This document shows positions 1 through 10,014 of a DNA stretch of 64,000 nt, piece by piece. Each line of letters opens with the position of its first letter. The stretch's first letter is position 1. Both the position numbers and the translations under genes were made by a program. Source of the DNA: Streptomyces leeuwenhoekii (lineage in GTDB: Bacteria > Actinomycetota > Actinomycetes > Streptomycetales > Streptomycetaceae); assembly GCF_001013905.1 (NCBI RefSeq), contig NZ_LN831790.1, positions 62,001 to 126,000 of the forward strand. The letters run 5' to 3'. The notes below the pieces were generated by a model. It searched no databases. It was not told where the DNA came from and saw nothing but the letters and a program-made list of their open reading frames with translations.

Positions 1-147
1 GTGGCGCTTGGGCAGTGGCTGGGACTCGTTTGCCTTGCGGACCCAGTTCCGCGGCGACTCGGTAGAGCAGAGAAAAATTGCGCTTTGCTGCTGATCCTGG
101 TGACGGCGGTGCCTTGGGGACCGATGGCCACGGATTGGGCCACTCGT

Positions 148-1431
148 TCAGTCGTTGGTGTGCAGGGGGACATGGAACTCGGCGGCATTCTTGGCGAAAA
201 TGACTACCGAAGGAGGCGCGGGATCGATTTCGACGGATCGGATGGCCAGAGCATCTTCGTTCGCTTGGGCCGGAGTGAATGACAGGTAGAGGTAGCGCGT
301 GCGGAGTTCCGTTGTGGGCTCGTAATGCCACTCAAGTGTTGGCTGCCAGGATGAATGGAGCGTGACTCGCCCGTCACCGCCACCCGCCACCGGGCGCTGC
401 AAATGGGATCTACTTGGCGCGATGTATTGTCCGTCGTTATTGCCGAAGTAGACATGTACTCCGGTGACCAACTGCTCGCGGCCGAGGTCTAGTGTCACGA
501 GAAGCTCTCGGACTGGATGAGCGGTCAGAAAGTACGTTTCGCGATTGCCGTCGAGCATGAGCTCCGGTGGGTGTCCGTCGGCGGCTTCCGCGCCGAAGGG
601 GCCAGAGATGGAGGCGATCCGCTGAGCCTGCACTGCGAACCGGTTGTGGACGATGAGGCTGTTCACCTCGAGGTCGGGTTTGAGGACGGTGGTCTGGGTG
701 GAGAGGATGCGGGTGACGGGGTTGGTGGGGTCTCCGGTGGTGGCGCGGAGGTAAAAGGTGGTGTCGGAGGCGATGCCTTCGATGTCGAGGGTGGTGCGGT
801 TGGTGACGTCGCGTTCGACTCCGGGGTAGAGCAGGGTGTAGGTGGCGTTGGCGGAGCGTTCCCAGGTGAGCTTGACGTCGCCGCCGTTGGGGATGATGGA
901 GGGTTCGCACAGGAAGTTGCGCAGATAGAAGTCGGCGGGGAACTTGCCGATGTTGAAGACGGTGCGCCGTTCCGGGAAGGCACCGGAGTTTCCTTCGCGG
1001 GAGTGTTCGGTGATGGTGATGGGGGCGGTGCCGACTTGGCGGTTGACGGGGATGTCGGACAGCTGGATGGTGAACCCGGTGTCGGGGCCGATGGGGGCGT
1101 GGCTGCCGGTGGGGGTGCAGACGAATTCCTTGGCGGTTGCGTCCAGGTGCACGCTCCAGCCGTCGAGGCTGATCCGATGATTGATCCGGTTCAGGTCGGT
1201 GGCGAGGTCGGGTGCCCTTGTTCCGGCCGGGACCTTCACCCTGATCTTCTCGACGTCGGCCGGTGTGGCGCTCTGCCGGGCGACGGAGATGACCAGTTCC
1301 CCGGTCTCCTCCGGGGCCTGCGGGTTCTCCGGTGAGGCCTTGAGCGGACTCGGGGTGGTGGTGATGGCGTAGGACAGCAGCGGGTCGTTCGCGGCGGTGC
1401 CTGCGTCCTGCATCTGGGTAATCAGGGTCAC
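148..1431 (-). CDS. Unknown 427-aa protein with discoidin-like C-terminus
   Basis: Function is unknown. I chose the GTG at 1431 because AGGAG precedes it by 7 bases; the open frame upstream has the arginine/proline-rich look of non-coding frame. There is no signal peptide or membrane segment. The middle contains an Ig-like stretch (IPNGGDVKLTW...). The last 150 or so residues (ISGPFGAEAADGHPPELMLDGN, LLVTLDLGREQLVTGVHVYF) resemble an F5/8 type C (discoidin) jelly-roll, a fold that usually binds glycans or lipids. It is the last gene of a four-gene minus-strand operon, 79 bases after the 1162-aa gene. The fold assignment is inference from pattern only. Confidence 0.75.
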   Translation of the reverse strand: MTLITQMQDAGTAANDPLLSYAITTTPSPLKASPENPQAPEETGELVISVARQSATPADVEKIRVKVPAGTRAPDLATDLNRINHRISLDGWSVHLDATAKEFVCTPTGSHAPIGPDTGFTIQLSDIPVNRQVGTAPITITEHSREGNSGAFPERRTVFNIGKFPADFYLRNFLCEPSIIPNGGDVKLTWERSANATYTLLYPGVERDVTNRTTLDIEGIASDTTFYLRATTGDPTNPVTRILSTQTTVLKPDLEVNSLIVHNRFAVQAQRIASISGPFGAEAADGHPPELMLDGNRETYFLTAHPVRELLVTLDLGREQLVTGVHVYFGNNDGQYIAPSRSHLQRPVAGGGDGRVTLHSSWQPTLEWHYEPTTELRTRYLYLSFTPAQANEDALAIRSVEIDPAPPSVVIFAKNAAEFHVPLHTND

Positions 1432-1510
1432 GGCTGGCTCCTGAAGGGGGTTCGGGGACCGTGCCGCCCCGGATGCGGGGCGGCACGAAGCGGCGGGGGA
1501 GGGCGGCTGG

Positions 1511-4500
1511 TCAGTTTTCGGCGCGGCTGTGCGCGGCGGCGTCGTCGAGGGTGAGGAAGCCGGAGCGGATCTCGGGTGCGTCCAGGGGCAGGTCGTATTG
1601 GTCCTGGTCGAGGACCGGCAGCTTCTCCCACTGGCCGCCGCGGTTCTCCGACCAGGTCCAGGTGCCGACGACACCGGTCGGCACCGGCATGAGGACGGTT
1701 TCCTCGCTTTCGCCTTGGGGGCCGCGCAGGTCGGTGGTGGCGGCCAGGAGCGGGCCGGTGCGGAAGTTGACCGCCATTCGGGCGATCGCCGGATCGGTGA
1801 ATTCCTGCGGGACGAAGACCCGCTTGGTGGCGAGGATGTCGGTGGTGGCGTGCACGGCGGCGCGCGGGTCCAGCAGCACGGTGGTGACCGCGGTGTTCTG
1901 CTCACCGAAGTCGAGCTTCAGGCGGGGCCGCTGTCCGATCGGTCGCAGGTAGTCCCCGCTGCCAGCGGTCGGATCGATGACGGTCTCGAAGTGGTCGTAG
2001 TCGTTGTCGAGGACGTATCCGACCAGGCCGTCGTCGCTCTGCTGCGCCTCGCCGAGGCGGATCGTCCAGGGGTAGCGCGGCAGTTTCGGGTTCTGCTCTT
2101 CGTTGAAGAGGCTCTGCCAGCTGACGTCGGTGCGCAGGGGGCCGCGCAGGTTCATGGTGAGGCGGGTGCGGACCAGGGCGAGGGGGCGGCCGAGGAGGAA
2201 GCCGAGGCCGGGGTCGGCCGGGCCGTCCGGGTCGATGGTTTCCAGGGTCCGGTCGAGGGTGGCGCGGAAGGCGTCGAAGGTCTGCGGGCCGCGAGTTTTG
2301 ACCGCGTTGAGCAGCCGGTAGGGGTGGGGGGCCAGCGCCTCCAGTTGCCGGAAGTCGGTGACCTCGGAGCCGGGCAGCGCGGACCAGGAGACTTCCCGCT
2401 GACCGTTGGGGTTGAGGGTGACGCGCAGTTCGCCGAGTGCGGCGCCGTCGGGGGCGTGGACGACGAGGGATTTGTCGAGGCGGTTGTGCAGCAGCCAGGC
2501 GCAGACGGGGTTGGTGCCGGGGGTCAGGTCGGTGGGCTCGTCGGTGGTGGCGGCGAGGAAGTCGAAGCGCAGCCGGGCCGGCTGGAGCAGGCGCGGGCCG
2601 AGTTCGACGAGCCGGTCGGAGTCGTAGTCGCTGACGGGGTGGGCCGGGCGCATGGTGTCGGGCATTTCGGGCCTGAAGTGGGAGGACGTGCGGATGAGGT
2701 TGACGGAGCGTCCGAAGCGGTCGATGACGGCCAGCTTGAGGAAGGCGAGCTGGCCGGCGCGCAGTTCCTGGAAGGTGCTGGGGGGCCAGTCGGTGTCCCA
2801 GTCGGTGGCGGGCATGCCGCCGGGGTCGGGCGGGGGGTAGTCGCCGTTGCCGATGAGGTCGGCGAGGTCGCCGGCGGGGGGCTGGAGGCCGGCCAGGGGC
2901 TGGCGCTGGGCGATGGCGGCGCCGAAGCCGTCGAGGGTTTGGGAGAGGTAGTCCGTCTCGCGGGCCTGGGAGCGGACGGCGCGCACCGTGTCGGCGGGCA
3001 GGTTCTCCCGCACGCGGGCGTAGGACTGGAGGGTGCCGTCGACGATGTGGCCGGCGGAGGGGGCGAGGATCTGGCGGCCGGAGATGACCAGCGGGGTGCC
3101 GGGCTGGCCGGTGCCTTTCCACTGGTAGCGGGAGCCGTCGATGAAGTCCCAGTGGGCGCCGTCGCCGTCGCGGAAGGGCAGGGGGAAGTATTCGGCCTTC
3201 CAGAGCAGGAACAGCGGCTGCCACGGCATCGCCCACGGTTGGGTGCCGTATTCGGGCAGGGTGCCGGTGACGTCCCGGATCGCGCCGGTTTTCAGGGCGC
3301 GGTCGAGGATGAGGAACTCGCTGAGCAGCGCAGGGACGCAGGGCGGTTGCTCTCCGGTGAGGTCGATCTGGGCCGCGACGTCGGCGACGTCGCTGGTGGT
3401 GATGTTGGAGGCGCGGGTGACCACCCGTTCGGGGGTGCGGCAGGGCAGTGGGGTGTCGCGGGTGAGGGGGGCGTGGAGGTTGGTGCCCTGCAGGGTGAGG
3501 ACCGGGTCGGCGCTGTATTCGAAGTCCTCGGCGGGCACCCGGATCAGGCGGCGGGCGGCCCTTGTGCCGTAATCCGGGTACAGGGCGTCGATCTGCGCGT
3601 CCAGGTCCGTTTCGTTCTTGCCCCAGGGCAGCTCGGCGCGCTGGCGGGCCAGGTCGCGGGCGAGGGCGAAGACACGTCCGGCCGCGCCGTCCGGGTTGCG
3701 GCGGGAGAGTTCGTTGTCGATGCGGGCGTTGAAGTCCGCGGAGCGGCGCGGCAGCCGGCTCAGCCACCACAGGTGGTAGAGGCGTTCGCGGGCGGTGTCG
3801 AGTTCGGCTTCGGTGGCGTCGTGGGCGGCCTGGCGGCGGTTGAGGTCGGCGACGAGGTCGGCCTCGGCCGCCCGGGCCGCGGGGGTGGTGCGGCGGCCGG
3901 TCTCCTCGCCGCGTTCGCCGATGAACCAGCGGTAGCCGCCGGGGACCGGGCCGAAGGCGTGGTCGTGGGTGCGGCGGTCGGTGAGGATGTCGGCCTCGGG
4001 CCGGTCGCGTTCCTCCAGGGCGTCGATGCCGCCGAGCAGGAACGCCCGGAACAGATCGGCCTCGTCCTCGGACAAGGCGGTCTGCCCTCCGGCCTGGGCA
4101 CCGAGTTCCGCGACCGCTTCGGCGATGCTGTTGGACACGATCGCGGTGACCTGGGCCGGCCGCGGGATGGGCGAGGTGGGGACTTCGCCGGTCAGGTGCC
4201 AGTTCAGGCCCAGGACGGTTCCGGAGTAGACGGAAGAGCGGATGCCGCTGCCGGAGCCGGCGGGCGGCCTCCACTGCAGGCGCTCCAGCAGCTTGGCGAG
4301 GTTGTCGGTGCCGTGGAGGATGTCGCTTGCGGGATCGGCATACCAGCCGGCGACGAAGTAGCTGAGGCGCTCGTGGTCGGGCAGTCCGTCCTCGCAGATG
4401 TCCAGGAGGGTGTCGTGGAGGGAGAAGACGTTGCTGTTGTAGGGCTGGAAGACCGAGAAGGTCAGCAGGCCCGGGCCGATGGCGGTGAGGAACGGCGCCC

Positions 4501-4999
4501 GGCGGCCGTCGGGCTCGCGCCAGGGGCCGGTCAGTTCGTGGCACTTGCCGATCAGGGTCCCGGCGGGTTCGTCGCTGTCACTGTCGGGGTCGGGGTCGTA
4601 GTCGGGGTTCTGGAAGGAGACGGTGCCGTCCATGGGGTCGAGGTAGTCGCTCTCGACGATCCAGGCTTTGAGCGCGCGGCTGCTTTCGGTGTGGCGCACG
4701 ACGAGCCACCGGTTGGGCACCAGGGGGAAGTCTCCGACGCCCTCCTCCTCGTCGTGGCGGCCGCGGGTGAGGGCCGCGGGCAGTTCCCACTGGAGGTAGA
4801 CCCCGAGGCGGCTCTCCCTGCCGGTCCATTCCTCGGCGCTGGAGAACGGGACGGGCTCGGGGGGTACGCCTTTGCCGATTTCCTTGAAGTTGGTGGTCCA
4901 CCGGTGGAACACGTGGGGATCTGCGGTGTCGCGGGTGGCTCGGTTGACGGCGAGGGCTGCGACCTCGACCGGCACGATGAGGGTGTTGTCCACGGACAT
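1511..4999 (-). CDS. Unknown 1162-aa protein
   Basis: A very large protein I do not recognise. The ATG at 4999 is preceded by AAAGGAC at a good distance. No signal peptide, transmembrane segment or catalytic motif is visible. Residues around 375-430 are rich in Ala, Glu and Arg with heptad-like spacing (RAAEADLVADLNRRQAAHDA), suggesting a helical or coiled-coil stretch between beta-rich, Pro/Trp-rich parts. It lies between the 750-aa and 427-aa genes with gaps of 42 and 79 bases, so the four genes are probably co-transcribed. A structural or surface-assembly role is possible, but nothing in the sequence proves it. Confidence 0.8.
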   Translation of the reverse strand: MSVDNTLIVPVEVAALAVNRATRDTADPHVFHRWTTNFKEIGKGVPPEPVPFSSAEEWTGRESRLGVYLQWELPAALTRGRHDEEEGVGDFPLVPNRWLVVRHTESSRALKAWIVESDYLDPMDGTVSFQNPDYDPDPDSDSDEPAGTLIGKCHELTGPWREPDGRRAPFLTAIGPGLLTFSVFQPYNSNVFSLHDTLLDICEDGLPDHERLSYFVAGWYADPASDILHGTDNLAKLLERLQWRPPAGSGSGIRSSVYSGTVLGLNWHLTGEVPTSPIPRPAQVTAIVSNSIAEAVAELGAQAGGQTALSEDEADLFRAFLLGGIDALEERDRPEADILTDRRTHDHAFGPVPGGYRWFIGERGEETGRRTTPAARAAEADLVADLNRRQAAHDATEAELDTARERLYHLWWLSRLPRRSADFNARIDNELSRRNPDGAAGRVFALARDLARQRAELPWGKNETDLDAQIDALYPDYGTRAARRLIRVPAEDFEYSADPVLTLQGTNLHAPLTRDTPLPCRTPERVVTRASNITTSDVADVAAQIDLTGEQPPCVPALLSEFLILDRALKTGAIRDVTGTLPEYGTQPWAMPWQPLFLLWKAEYFPLPFRDGDGAHWDFIDGSRYQWKGTGQPGTPLVISGRQILAPSAGHIVDGTLQSYARVRENLPADTVRAVRSQARETDYLSQTLDGFGAAIAQRQPLAGLQPPAGDLADLIGNGDYPPPDPGGMPATDWDTDWPPSTFQELRAGQLAFLKLAVIDRFGRSVNLIRTSSHFRPEMPDTMRPAHPVSDYDSDRLVELGPRLLQPARLRFDFLAATTDEPTDLTPGTNPVCAWLLHNRLDKSLVVHAPDGAALGELRVTLNPNGQREVSWSALPGSEVTDFRQLEALAPHPYRLLNAVKTRGPQTFDAFRATLDRTLETIDPDGPADPGLGFLLGRPLALVRTRLTMNLRGPLRTDVSWQSLFNEEQNPKLPRYPWTIRLGEAQQSDDGLVGYVLDNDYDHFETVIDPTAGSGDYLRPIGQRPRLKLDFGEQNTAVTTVLLDPRAAVHATTDILATKRVFVPQEFTDPAIARMAVNFRTGPLLAATTDLRGPQGESEETVLMPVPTGVVGTWTWSENRGGQWEKLPVLDQDQYDLPLDAPEIRSGFLTLDDAAAHSRAEN

Positions 5000-5041
5000 G
5001 GCCCGGTGTCCTTTCGTTCGCTGCTGGAGGTGGTCCGGGCT

Positions 5042-7294
5042 TCAGGGCCGGGAGAAGGTCTGTGCCTGCGGCGCGTTGATCATCTGCAGGGCGAACTGCG
5101 CGGAGGAGATCCGCTGGGCACCCGTCAGGTCGTGCGCCTGGGACAGCGCGGGCAGCAGCGCGTCGCCGGTGCCGTCGACGTTGAGGACGTCATGGTCCCC
5201 GGGGCGCAGGAACCGGGCGAAGCCGTGGAAGATGTCTGAGCGGCTTTCGCGGGGAGGGAACTCACCCAGGGGGCGGCCGATTTGGTCTCCGCTGATCGCG
5301 CGGAGCTCGATGGTGCCGATGTCGCTGATGCCGAAGCACAGGCCGCGGGGCGGCTCGGCCAGCTCGAAGCGGTCGATGAGCAAGGGGTAGAGCAGCAGTC
5401 TGATCTCGGTGCCGTAGACCACGTCACGCACCGGTTCGACGACGTCGGCGCCGGCGTAGGCGGTGGTGATGGTGTTCGGCCAGTTCGCCACCAGGCTGGA
5501 GTTGATCAGCACCGCACACTTCGCGACGGGTCCGCCACCGGCGGCGAGGGCGTTGAGGTCGGCGTCCAGGGCGTGGCCGACGCCGACGCTCAGCGCGCCG
5601 TCGACCGCCGCCCGCACCCAGGCGGGATCGAGGTAGGCGAAGCGGATGCTCTCCGCCGGCAGCGCACGCGGGTCGGGAATCAGGTGGGACAGGCTCAACA
5701 GCTCCAGGCGGCGCAGCGCGTCCAGCCAGGCGGTGACCTTCGCGAAGGTGTCGGGTGCGGCCTGAGTGAGCAGGCTTGCAATGCCGGGCTGGGCGAGGAC
5801 GGCGCGTACGTCGCCGGGACTGCGGCGGGTGCGGGCGGCTGTGCGGCGGCGGCCGGCCCGCAGCTGCGGGCCGGCCTGGTCGAGGGCCTGGACCAGGCGG
5901 GCACCGCCGGATCGGGCGTCACCTTCGGTGAGGAGGCGGTCGAACGCTTCGTAGGCCAGGGGCGCGGTGAGCTGGCGGGCGCTCAGGGCGCTGGTGGCGC
6001 GTGCGGCGAGTTCGGGGTGGGAGGCCAGGCGGCGGGCCGCGGTGCGGGCGGCGGAGCGGAACTCCAGCAGCGCGCTGCGGAACTCGGCGTCCGCGAGGGC
6101 GAGAGTGCGTCCGGTGGTGAATGCGGCGGCGTAGGCGGCGTCGAAGACGCCGTAGCGCTGCAGGTAGATCAGCGCCTCACCCGGGGACTCCAGGCGGGCG
6201 GCAGCCGCAGCGGGCAGGTTCCGGGCCGGTTGTGCGGTGAGCGGGCCGCGGTAGAAGGCGAAGGTGCGCTCACCCGTCTCCAGACGCTGCGGCAGGGCGA
6301 CGGCACCGGCCTGTACGCGGCTCACGGCCTCGGCCTGCTCGGTACTCGGATCGGCCGGCCCCGGAACCGGCACGCGCAGACGCAGTTCGTCCGCGGGGCG
6401 GGGGTTGATGCCGTCGGCGGATGCCAGGTGATGGGCGAGGTCACCGAAGCCGACACCGGAGTCGGCCTCGGTGGTGAAGGACCAGGAGGTGAGCGAGACC
6501 AGGCGCACCCCGTTGGCGGGCGCGGGGGCGGTGAGGTACTGGTCGTGGCCTTCGAGGGAGACCAGGTGGGCGACGTGGCGTCCGCCCGCGGCGTCGGGGA
6601 AGCGGTTGGCGACCAGGACGGCGTTGAGCTCGCCCTCGTCCGGTGCGGGGGTGTCGCCGGCGCGGGTGGCGTCGGGTCGTCCGCCCTCACGCAGGTGCGC
6701 GAGGTAGGCCATCTCGGAAGGCAGCGGCTTCACCGCGTCGAACAGGTCCTTGGGCACGAAAATGCTGGCGCACTGCTCGTCGCACTCACCGGGACGCAGG
6801 CTCTGCGGGAGCAGAGCGGGGGGCGTGCCGTCGCCGTGGTCACCGTTCAGGAGGGCGCCTACGGTGCCGGTCTTGACCAGGCCGACCGCGTCCGGGTCCT
6901 CGGGCAGTTCGTTTTCGCGGAACAGCAGCAGGGCCATCCACGGGACGGCGGGCGGCTGGCCTTCGCCCAGGAGCCGGTTCCAGGGCAGGCCGGGGGCGTC
7001 GAGGTTGATGTGGGCGAGGGTCTGGCTGTAGGTGCCCACCGCGTCCGGCACGGGAAACTGGGCGTTGATGCCGGTCGGATCGAAGCTGAAGCGCGGCTCG
7101 ACGACATCGAAGGGCTGCGGGGTGGCGTCGATGACGCGGTCCGCCCCGCTGACGTCCTTGAAGGTGTGGCGGTTGTCGATCCGGTACCGGCCGGCGTGCA
7201 GGGACGGGATGCGGTGGTCGAAGAACCGGGTGCGGTGCTGGGTTGCCGGCGTGCTGGTGCGCGGCTGAGGGGCGGGATCGGACGTGGTGGTCAC
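5042..7294 (-). CDS. Unknown 750-aa protein
   Basis: An unrecognised protein. I chose the GTG at 7294 (VTTTSDPAPQP) because AAAGG lies 9 bases upstream; the longer frame starting at 7369 begins with non-coding-like Arg/Pro sequence. No signal peptide or membrane helix is seen. The centre contains long Ala/Arg/Leu-rich helical stretches (FRSALLEFRSAARTAARRL). It follows the DUF6603-like gene by 110 bases and precedes the 1162-aa gene by 42 bases on the same strand. Operon position suggests it works with the other three large proteins. Confidence 0.78.
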   Translation of the reverse strand: MTTTSDPAPQPRTSTPATQHRTRFFDHRIPSLHAGRYRIDNRHTFKDVSGADRVIDATPQPFDVVEPRFSFDPTGINAQFPVPDAVGTYSQTLAHINLDAPGLPWNRLLGEGQPPAVPWMALLLFRENELPEDPDAVGLVKTGTVGALLNGDHGDGTPPALLPQSLRPGECDEQCASIFVPKDLFDAVKPLPSEMAYLAHLREGGRPDATRAGDTPAPDEGELNAVLVANRFPDAAGGRHVAHLVSLEGHDQYLTAPAPANGVRLVSLTSWSFTTEADSGVGFGDLAHHLASADGINPRPADELRLRVPVPGPADPSTEQAEAVSRVQAGAVALPQRLETGERTFAFYRGPLTAQPARNLPAAAAARLESPGEALIYLQRYGVFDAAYAAAFTTGRTLALADAEFRSALLEFRSAARTAARRLASHPELAARATSALSARQLTAPLAYEAFDRLLTEGDARSGGARLVQALDQAGPQLRAGRRRTAARTRRSPGDVRAVLAQPGIASLLTQAAPDTFAKVTAWLDALRRLELLSLSHLIPDPRALPAESIRFAYLDPAWVRAAVDGALSVGVGHALDADLNALAAGGGPVAKCAVLINSSLVANWPNTITTAYAGADVVEPVRDVVYGTEIRLLLYPLLIDRFELAEPPRGLCFGISDIGTIELRAISGDQIGRPLGEFPPRESRSDIFHGFARFLRPGDHDVLNVDGTGDALLPALSQAHDLTGAQRISSAQFALQMINAPQAQTFSRP

Positions 7295-7404
7295 AGGGGC
7301 GGGCCTTTCGACAGGACGCGGCAAGGGGCGAGGGAGCCGGGCGGCTGCGCGGCAGCGGGGCCGCCCCATCGGAGGGTGCGGGCGGCCCGGTGCGGTGCGG
7401 TCGG

Positions 7405-9954
7405 TCAGCCGGCGACGAGCATCGGCTCGGCGGTGAAGGCGGTGCCCGCGGCCTGGGCGTAGGCGCTCAGGTCGCCGTCCAGCGTCCCGAGGCCGGCGCC
7501 GAGGCCGGCCAGGGCCTGGGCCAGGGTGGCGCGGTTGTCGCGGGTGGTAAAGGTGTCGATGCCGCCGTGGATCGCGGCGATGACGCCGCCGGGCCTCGTC
7601 GGCACCGCTCCCGTGGCCGGCTCGCCCGCGTACAGCGGCACGTTGCCGTCGGGGTTGATCGGATCGAAGGAGATGGCTTCCTCGTCGATGAACCCGGTGT
7701 CGGTGCCGTAGTCGACCGGCGGTGAGGTCAGCCGGATCCCCAGGATCCGGTCGGGGATGATCCCGTCGTTCGGCGCATCCGCCTGCTCACCCCACAGGCC
7801 GTTGGGCACGTTGCCGCGCAGCACCGCCCGGCCCCACCGCGTCAAGGTCGCGGCCTGACCGTTGTAGGTGAGCCAGACCCGCAGTTCGCTGCCCTTGCCC
7901 CGCACGTGCATGGGCAGGATGTCCACCGCGCTGCCGGTGGCGACCGGTGTGCTGTCGTTCTGGTCGAGGAACACCCGGCTGACGGGGGCTTGGGTGTCGG
8001 CGGTGAAGGTGAAGCCGCCGCTGCTGACCAGCCACGGCTTGACCGCGCCCCGGGTGGCCGGGGCGCCCTCGCCCGTGTAGCCGGCGATCGCCGTGGTGCG
8101 GACCATGTTCTCCGGAGGCGGCAACATGTCCTTGAAGCCGTCCCAGTCCAGCGCGGGGGTCTGAGCGCGGTGGTCGGCGCCGAAGCCGATGGTGAAGGAG
8201 ATGAACCACAGGTGGACGGTGGCCTCGCCGCCGACTGCGGGGCCCCAGACGCGGACGCTGACGCCGATCTCGACCGAAATCCTGATCTTGACGAACCAGA
8301 CCTTGATGGTCGCCGAGACCCCGACCCGCACGCCCATGCCGACGTCGAAGTAGAAGGGGTTCCACTCCAGAAGGGCGTCGATGCGAGCGGTGAGCCAGGC
8401 ACGCAGCATGCCGGACTGGAAGACGACGTCCAGGGAGCCGCCGGCCATCAGGGACTTGGGGGTGAACGCGGCGTACGCGCTGCCGGAGATGTTGACGGTG
8501 GAGCCGACGCCCCAGGTCAGGCCGGCCTGCTGCTGGCGCGGGTAGCGGGCGGGCAGTTCCCGCCCGGAGGGGATCGCACCGAGCAGGAGCGCGAAGTCGC
8601 CGGCGTGGGGGTGGTTGCCGAACCAGAACTTCATGCCGACGCCGCCGCGCAGCTTGCAGTTCGGGTCGATGAGGAACGTCTTCTCGGTGAACGCCGCGCC
8701 GATGCTCAGCTCCCCGGCCGTCGGGCGCAGGGTCGCCTCGATGCCGATCTCGATCCGGGCGATCTTCTTGTCGCTCTTGGTGGGCAGCTGTGTCCCGCCC
8801 ACGCCGAGCAGGCTGATCGTCAGCTCCGAGCCGGTCTGCACCAAGGCCATCGCGTGGCCGCGGAAGGACTCGAAGCAGTCGAAGGCCAGGCCGGCGGCGA
8901 ACCACAGGTCGCCCTGCTGCGGCCGCACCCACGGGTTGGAGCCGTCGATCAGCTCACCCAGGACCTTCAGCGGATCGACCTCCTCGTCATCCGCGCCGAT
9001 CTCCCCCGGATTGTCGAGCGCGACCAGGAACGGGAAGCTGCCCAGCGCGTCCGCGGAAGGCACCCGCACGCGGCTGTTCCAGCCGAACCCGGCCGAGATA
9101 CCGCGCACCTGGAACAGCGGCGGACCGAAACCGACCCGACTGCCCAGCGAACCGTAGGCGAACAGCGACGGCTGGGCGCCCGAGCCGGGGACGACGTAGG
9201 CGCCCATGGCGGAGCCGTTGAACGCACCGGTGTCCACCAGCAGGACCCCGCCGACCACCGCCTCGTAGGGATCGGGGGCGGGCAGCGCGGTCAGCGCACC
9301 GGCGATCCGCAAGGGCGGACTGTAGAAGTCCACACTCAGGCCGTTCTCACCGCCGGGTTCACCGATCGGCGACCAGCCGCGCACCGACGGCGCCTCGAGG
9401 ATTCTCATGCCCTTGCGGAGCGTGGGCCCGGGGCGGGGCGTGAAGATGCCGTTGTCCGTGACCAGTGCCTGCACGGTCCGGTCGCGAACGGTCCCGGCCC
9501 GTGGCCGCACTGCGGGCAGGGCCCGGCCCAGGCCGTCCAGGCGCCCGGGGTCGGCCGGCGGTGCGGGCGTTCGCCGGGCCAGCCGCAGAGCCCGGCCGTC
9601 CGCCAGCGCCCATGCCCCGGCAGGCAGTACGGAGTCGGCCGGTACGCCGTCGACCAGGACCAGCGCCCGGTCCCCGCCGAGGTCCACGGTGACCAGGGTG
9701 CCGGTCACCGTCTCGCCGTCCACGGTGAACGTGACGCGCACCGGCACCGGCGAGGGGGACGCCGTGGTGATCACCTGCCCGCCGACGGCCAGGGCCTGCT
9801 GATCGCACACCGGTGCGTCCAGGCGCGCCGGGCCCTCGCCGAACACCAGGGCGGCGGCATCGTGGTCGGGAAGAAGAGATGCCGGGATCTCGACCGCATC
9901 TCCCGAAGCCGCCTGTTGAAGGAGCTCATGAACGTCTTCCACGCGTGCTGTCAC
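7405..9954 (-). CDS. DUF6603-like 849-aa protein
   Basis: The first gene of the four-gene operon. The second half has long alternating hydrophobic/polar beta-strand patterns (GVSATIKVWFVKIRISVEIG, VHLWFISFTIGFGADH) characteristic, to my recollection, of DUF6603 proteins, whose function is unknown. There is no signal peptide. The start is uncertain: GTG at 9954 (VTARVEDVHELL) has GAGGG about 10 bases upstream, while a TTG at 10014 would add 20 residues without a clear ribosome site. The amphipathic strands could form a beta-barrel or a beta-solenoid; that is inference. Confidence 0.72.
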   Translation of the reverse strand: MTARVEDVHELLQQAASGDAVEIPASLLPDHDAAALVFGEGPARLDAPVCDQQALAVGGQVITTASPSPVPVRVTFTVDGETVTGTLVTVDLGGDRALVLVDGVPADSVLPAGAWALADGRALRLARRTPAPPADPGRLDGLGRALPAVRPRAGTVRDRTVQALVTDNGIFTPRPGPTLRKGMRILEAPSVRGWSPIGEPGGENGLSVDFYSPPLRIAGALTALPAPDPYEAVVGGVLLVDTGAFNGSAMGAYVVPGSGAQPSLFAYGSLGSRVGFGPPLFQVRGISAGFGWNSRVRVPSADALGSFPFLVALDNPGEIGADDEEVDPLKVLGELIDGSNPWVRPQQGDLWFAAGLAFDCFESFRGHAMALVQTGSELTISLLGVGGTQLPTKSDKKIARIEIGIEATLRPTAGELSIGAAFTEKTFLIDPNCKLRGGVGMKFWFGNHPHAGDFALLLGAIPSGRELPARYPRQQQAGLTWGVGSTVNISGSAYAAFTPKSLMAGGSLDVVFQSGMLRAWLTARIDALLEWNPFYFDVGMGVRVGVSATIKVWFVKIRISVEIGVSVRVWGPAVGGEATVHLWFISFTIGFGADHRAQTPALDWDGFKDMLPPPENMVRTTAIAGYTGEGAPATRGAVKPWLVSSGGFTFTADTQAPVSRVFLDQNDSTPVATGSAVDILPMHVRGKGSELRVWLTYNGQAATLTRWGRAVLRGNVPNGLWGEQADAPNDGIIPDRILGIRLTSPPVDYGTDTGFIDEEAISFDPINPDGNVPLYAGEPATGAVPTRPGGVIAAIHGGIDTFTTRDNRATLAQALAGLGAGLGTLDGDLSAYAQAAGTAFTAEPMLVAG

Positions 9955-10014
9955 AGCGCTCAAGCCCTCACTCGCGGCGAAAAGGGGAAGACGGAAGCAC
10001 GCGCGGTCCGGCAA

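Noticed and set aside
1529-5239. A 1236-codon open frame on the plus strand opposite the large unknown genes
   Set aside because: It is Gly/Val/Ala/Glu-rich low-complexity sequence typical of the antisense frame of a high-GC gene, with no ribosome site, and the minus-strand frame has normal protein character and good starts.
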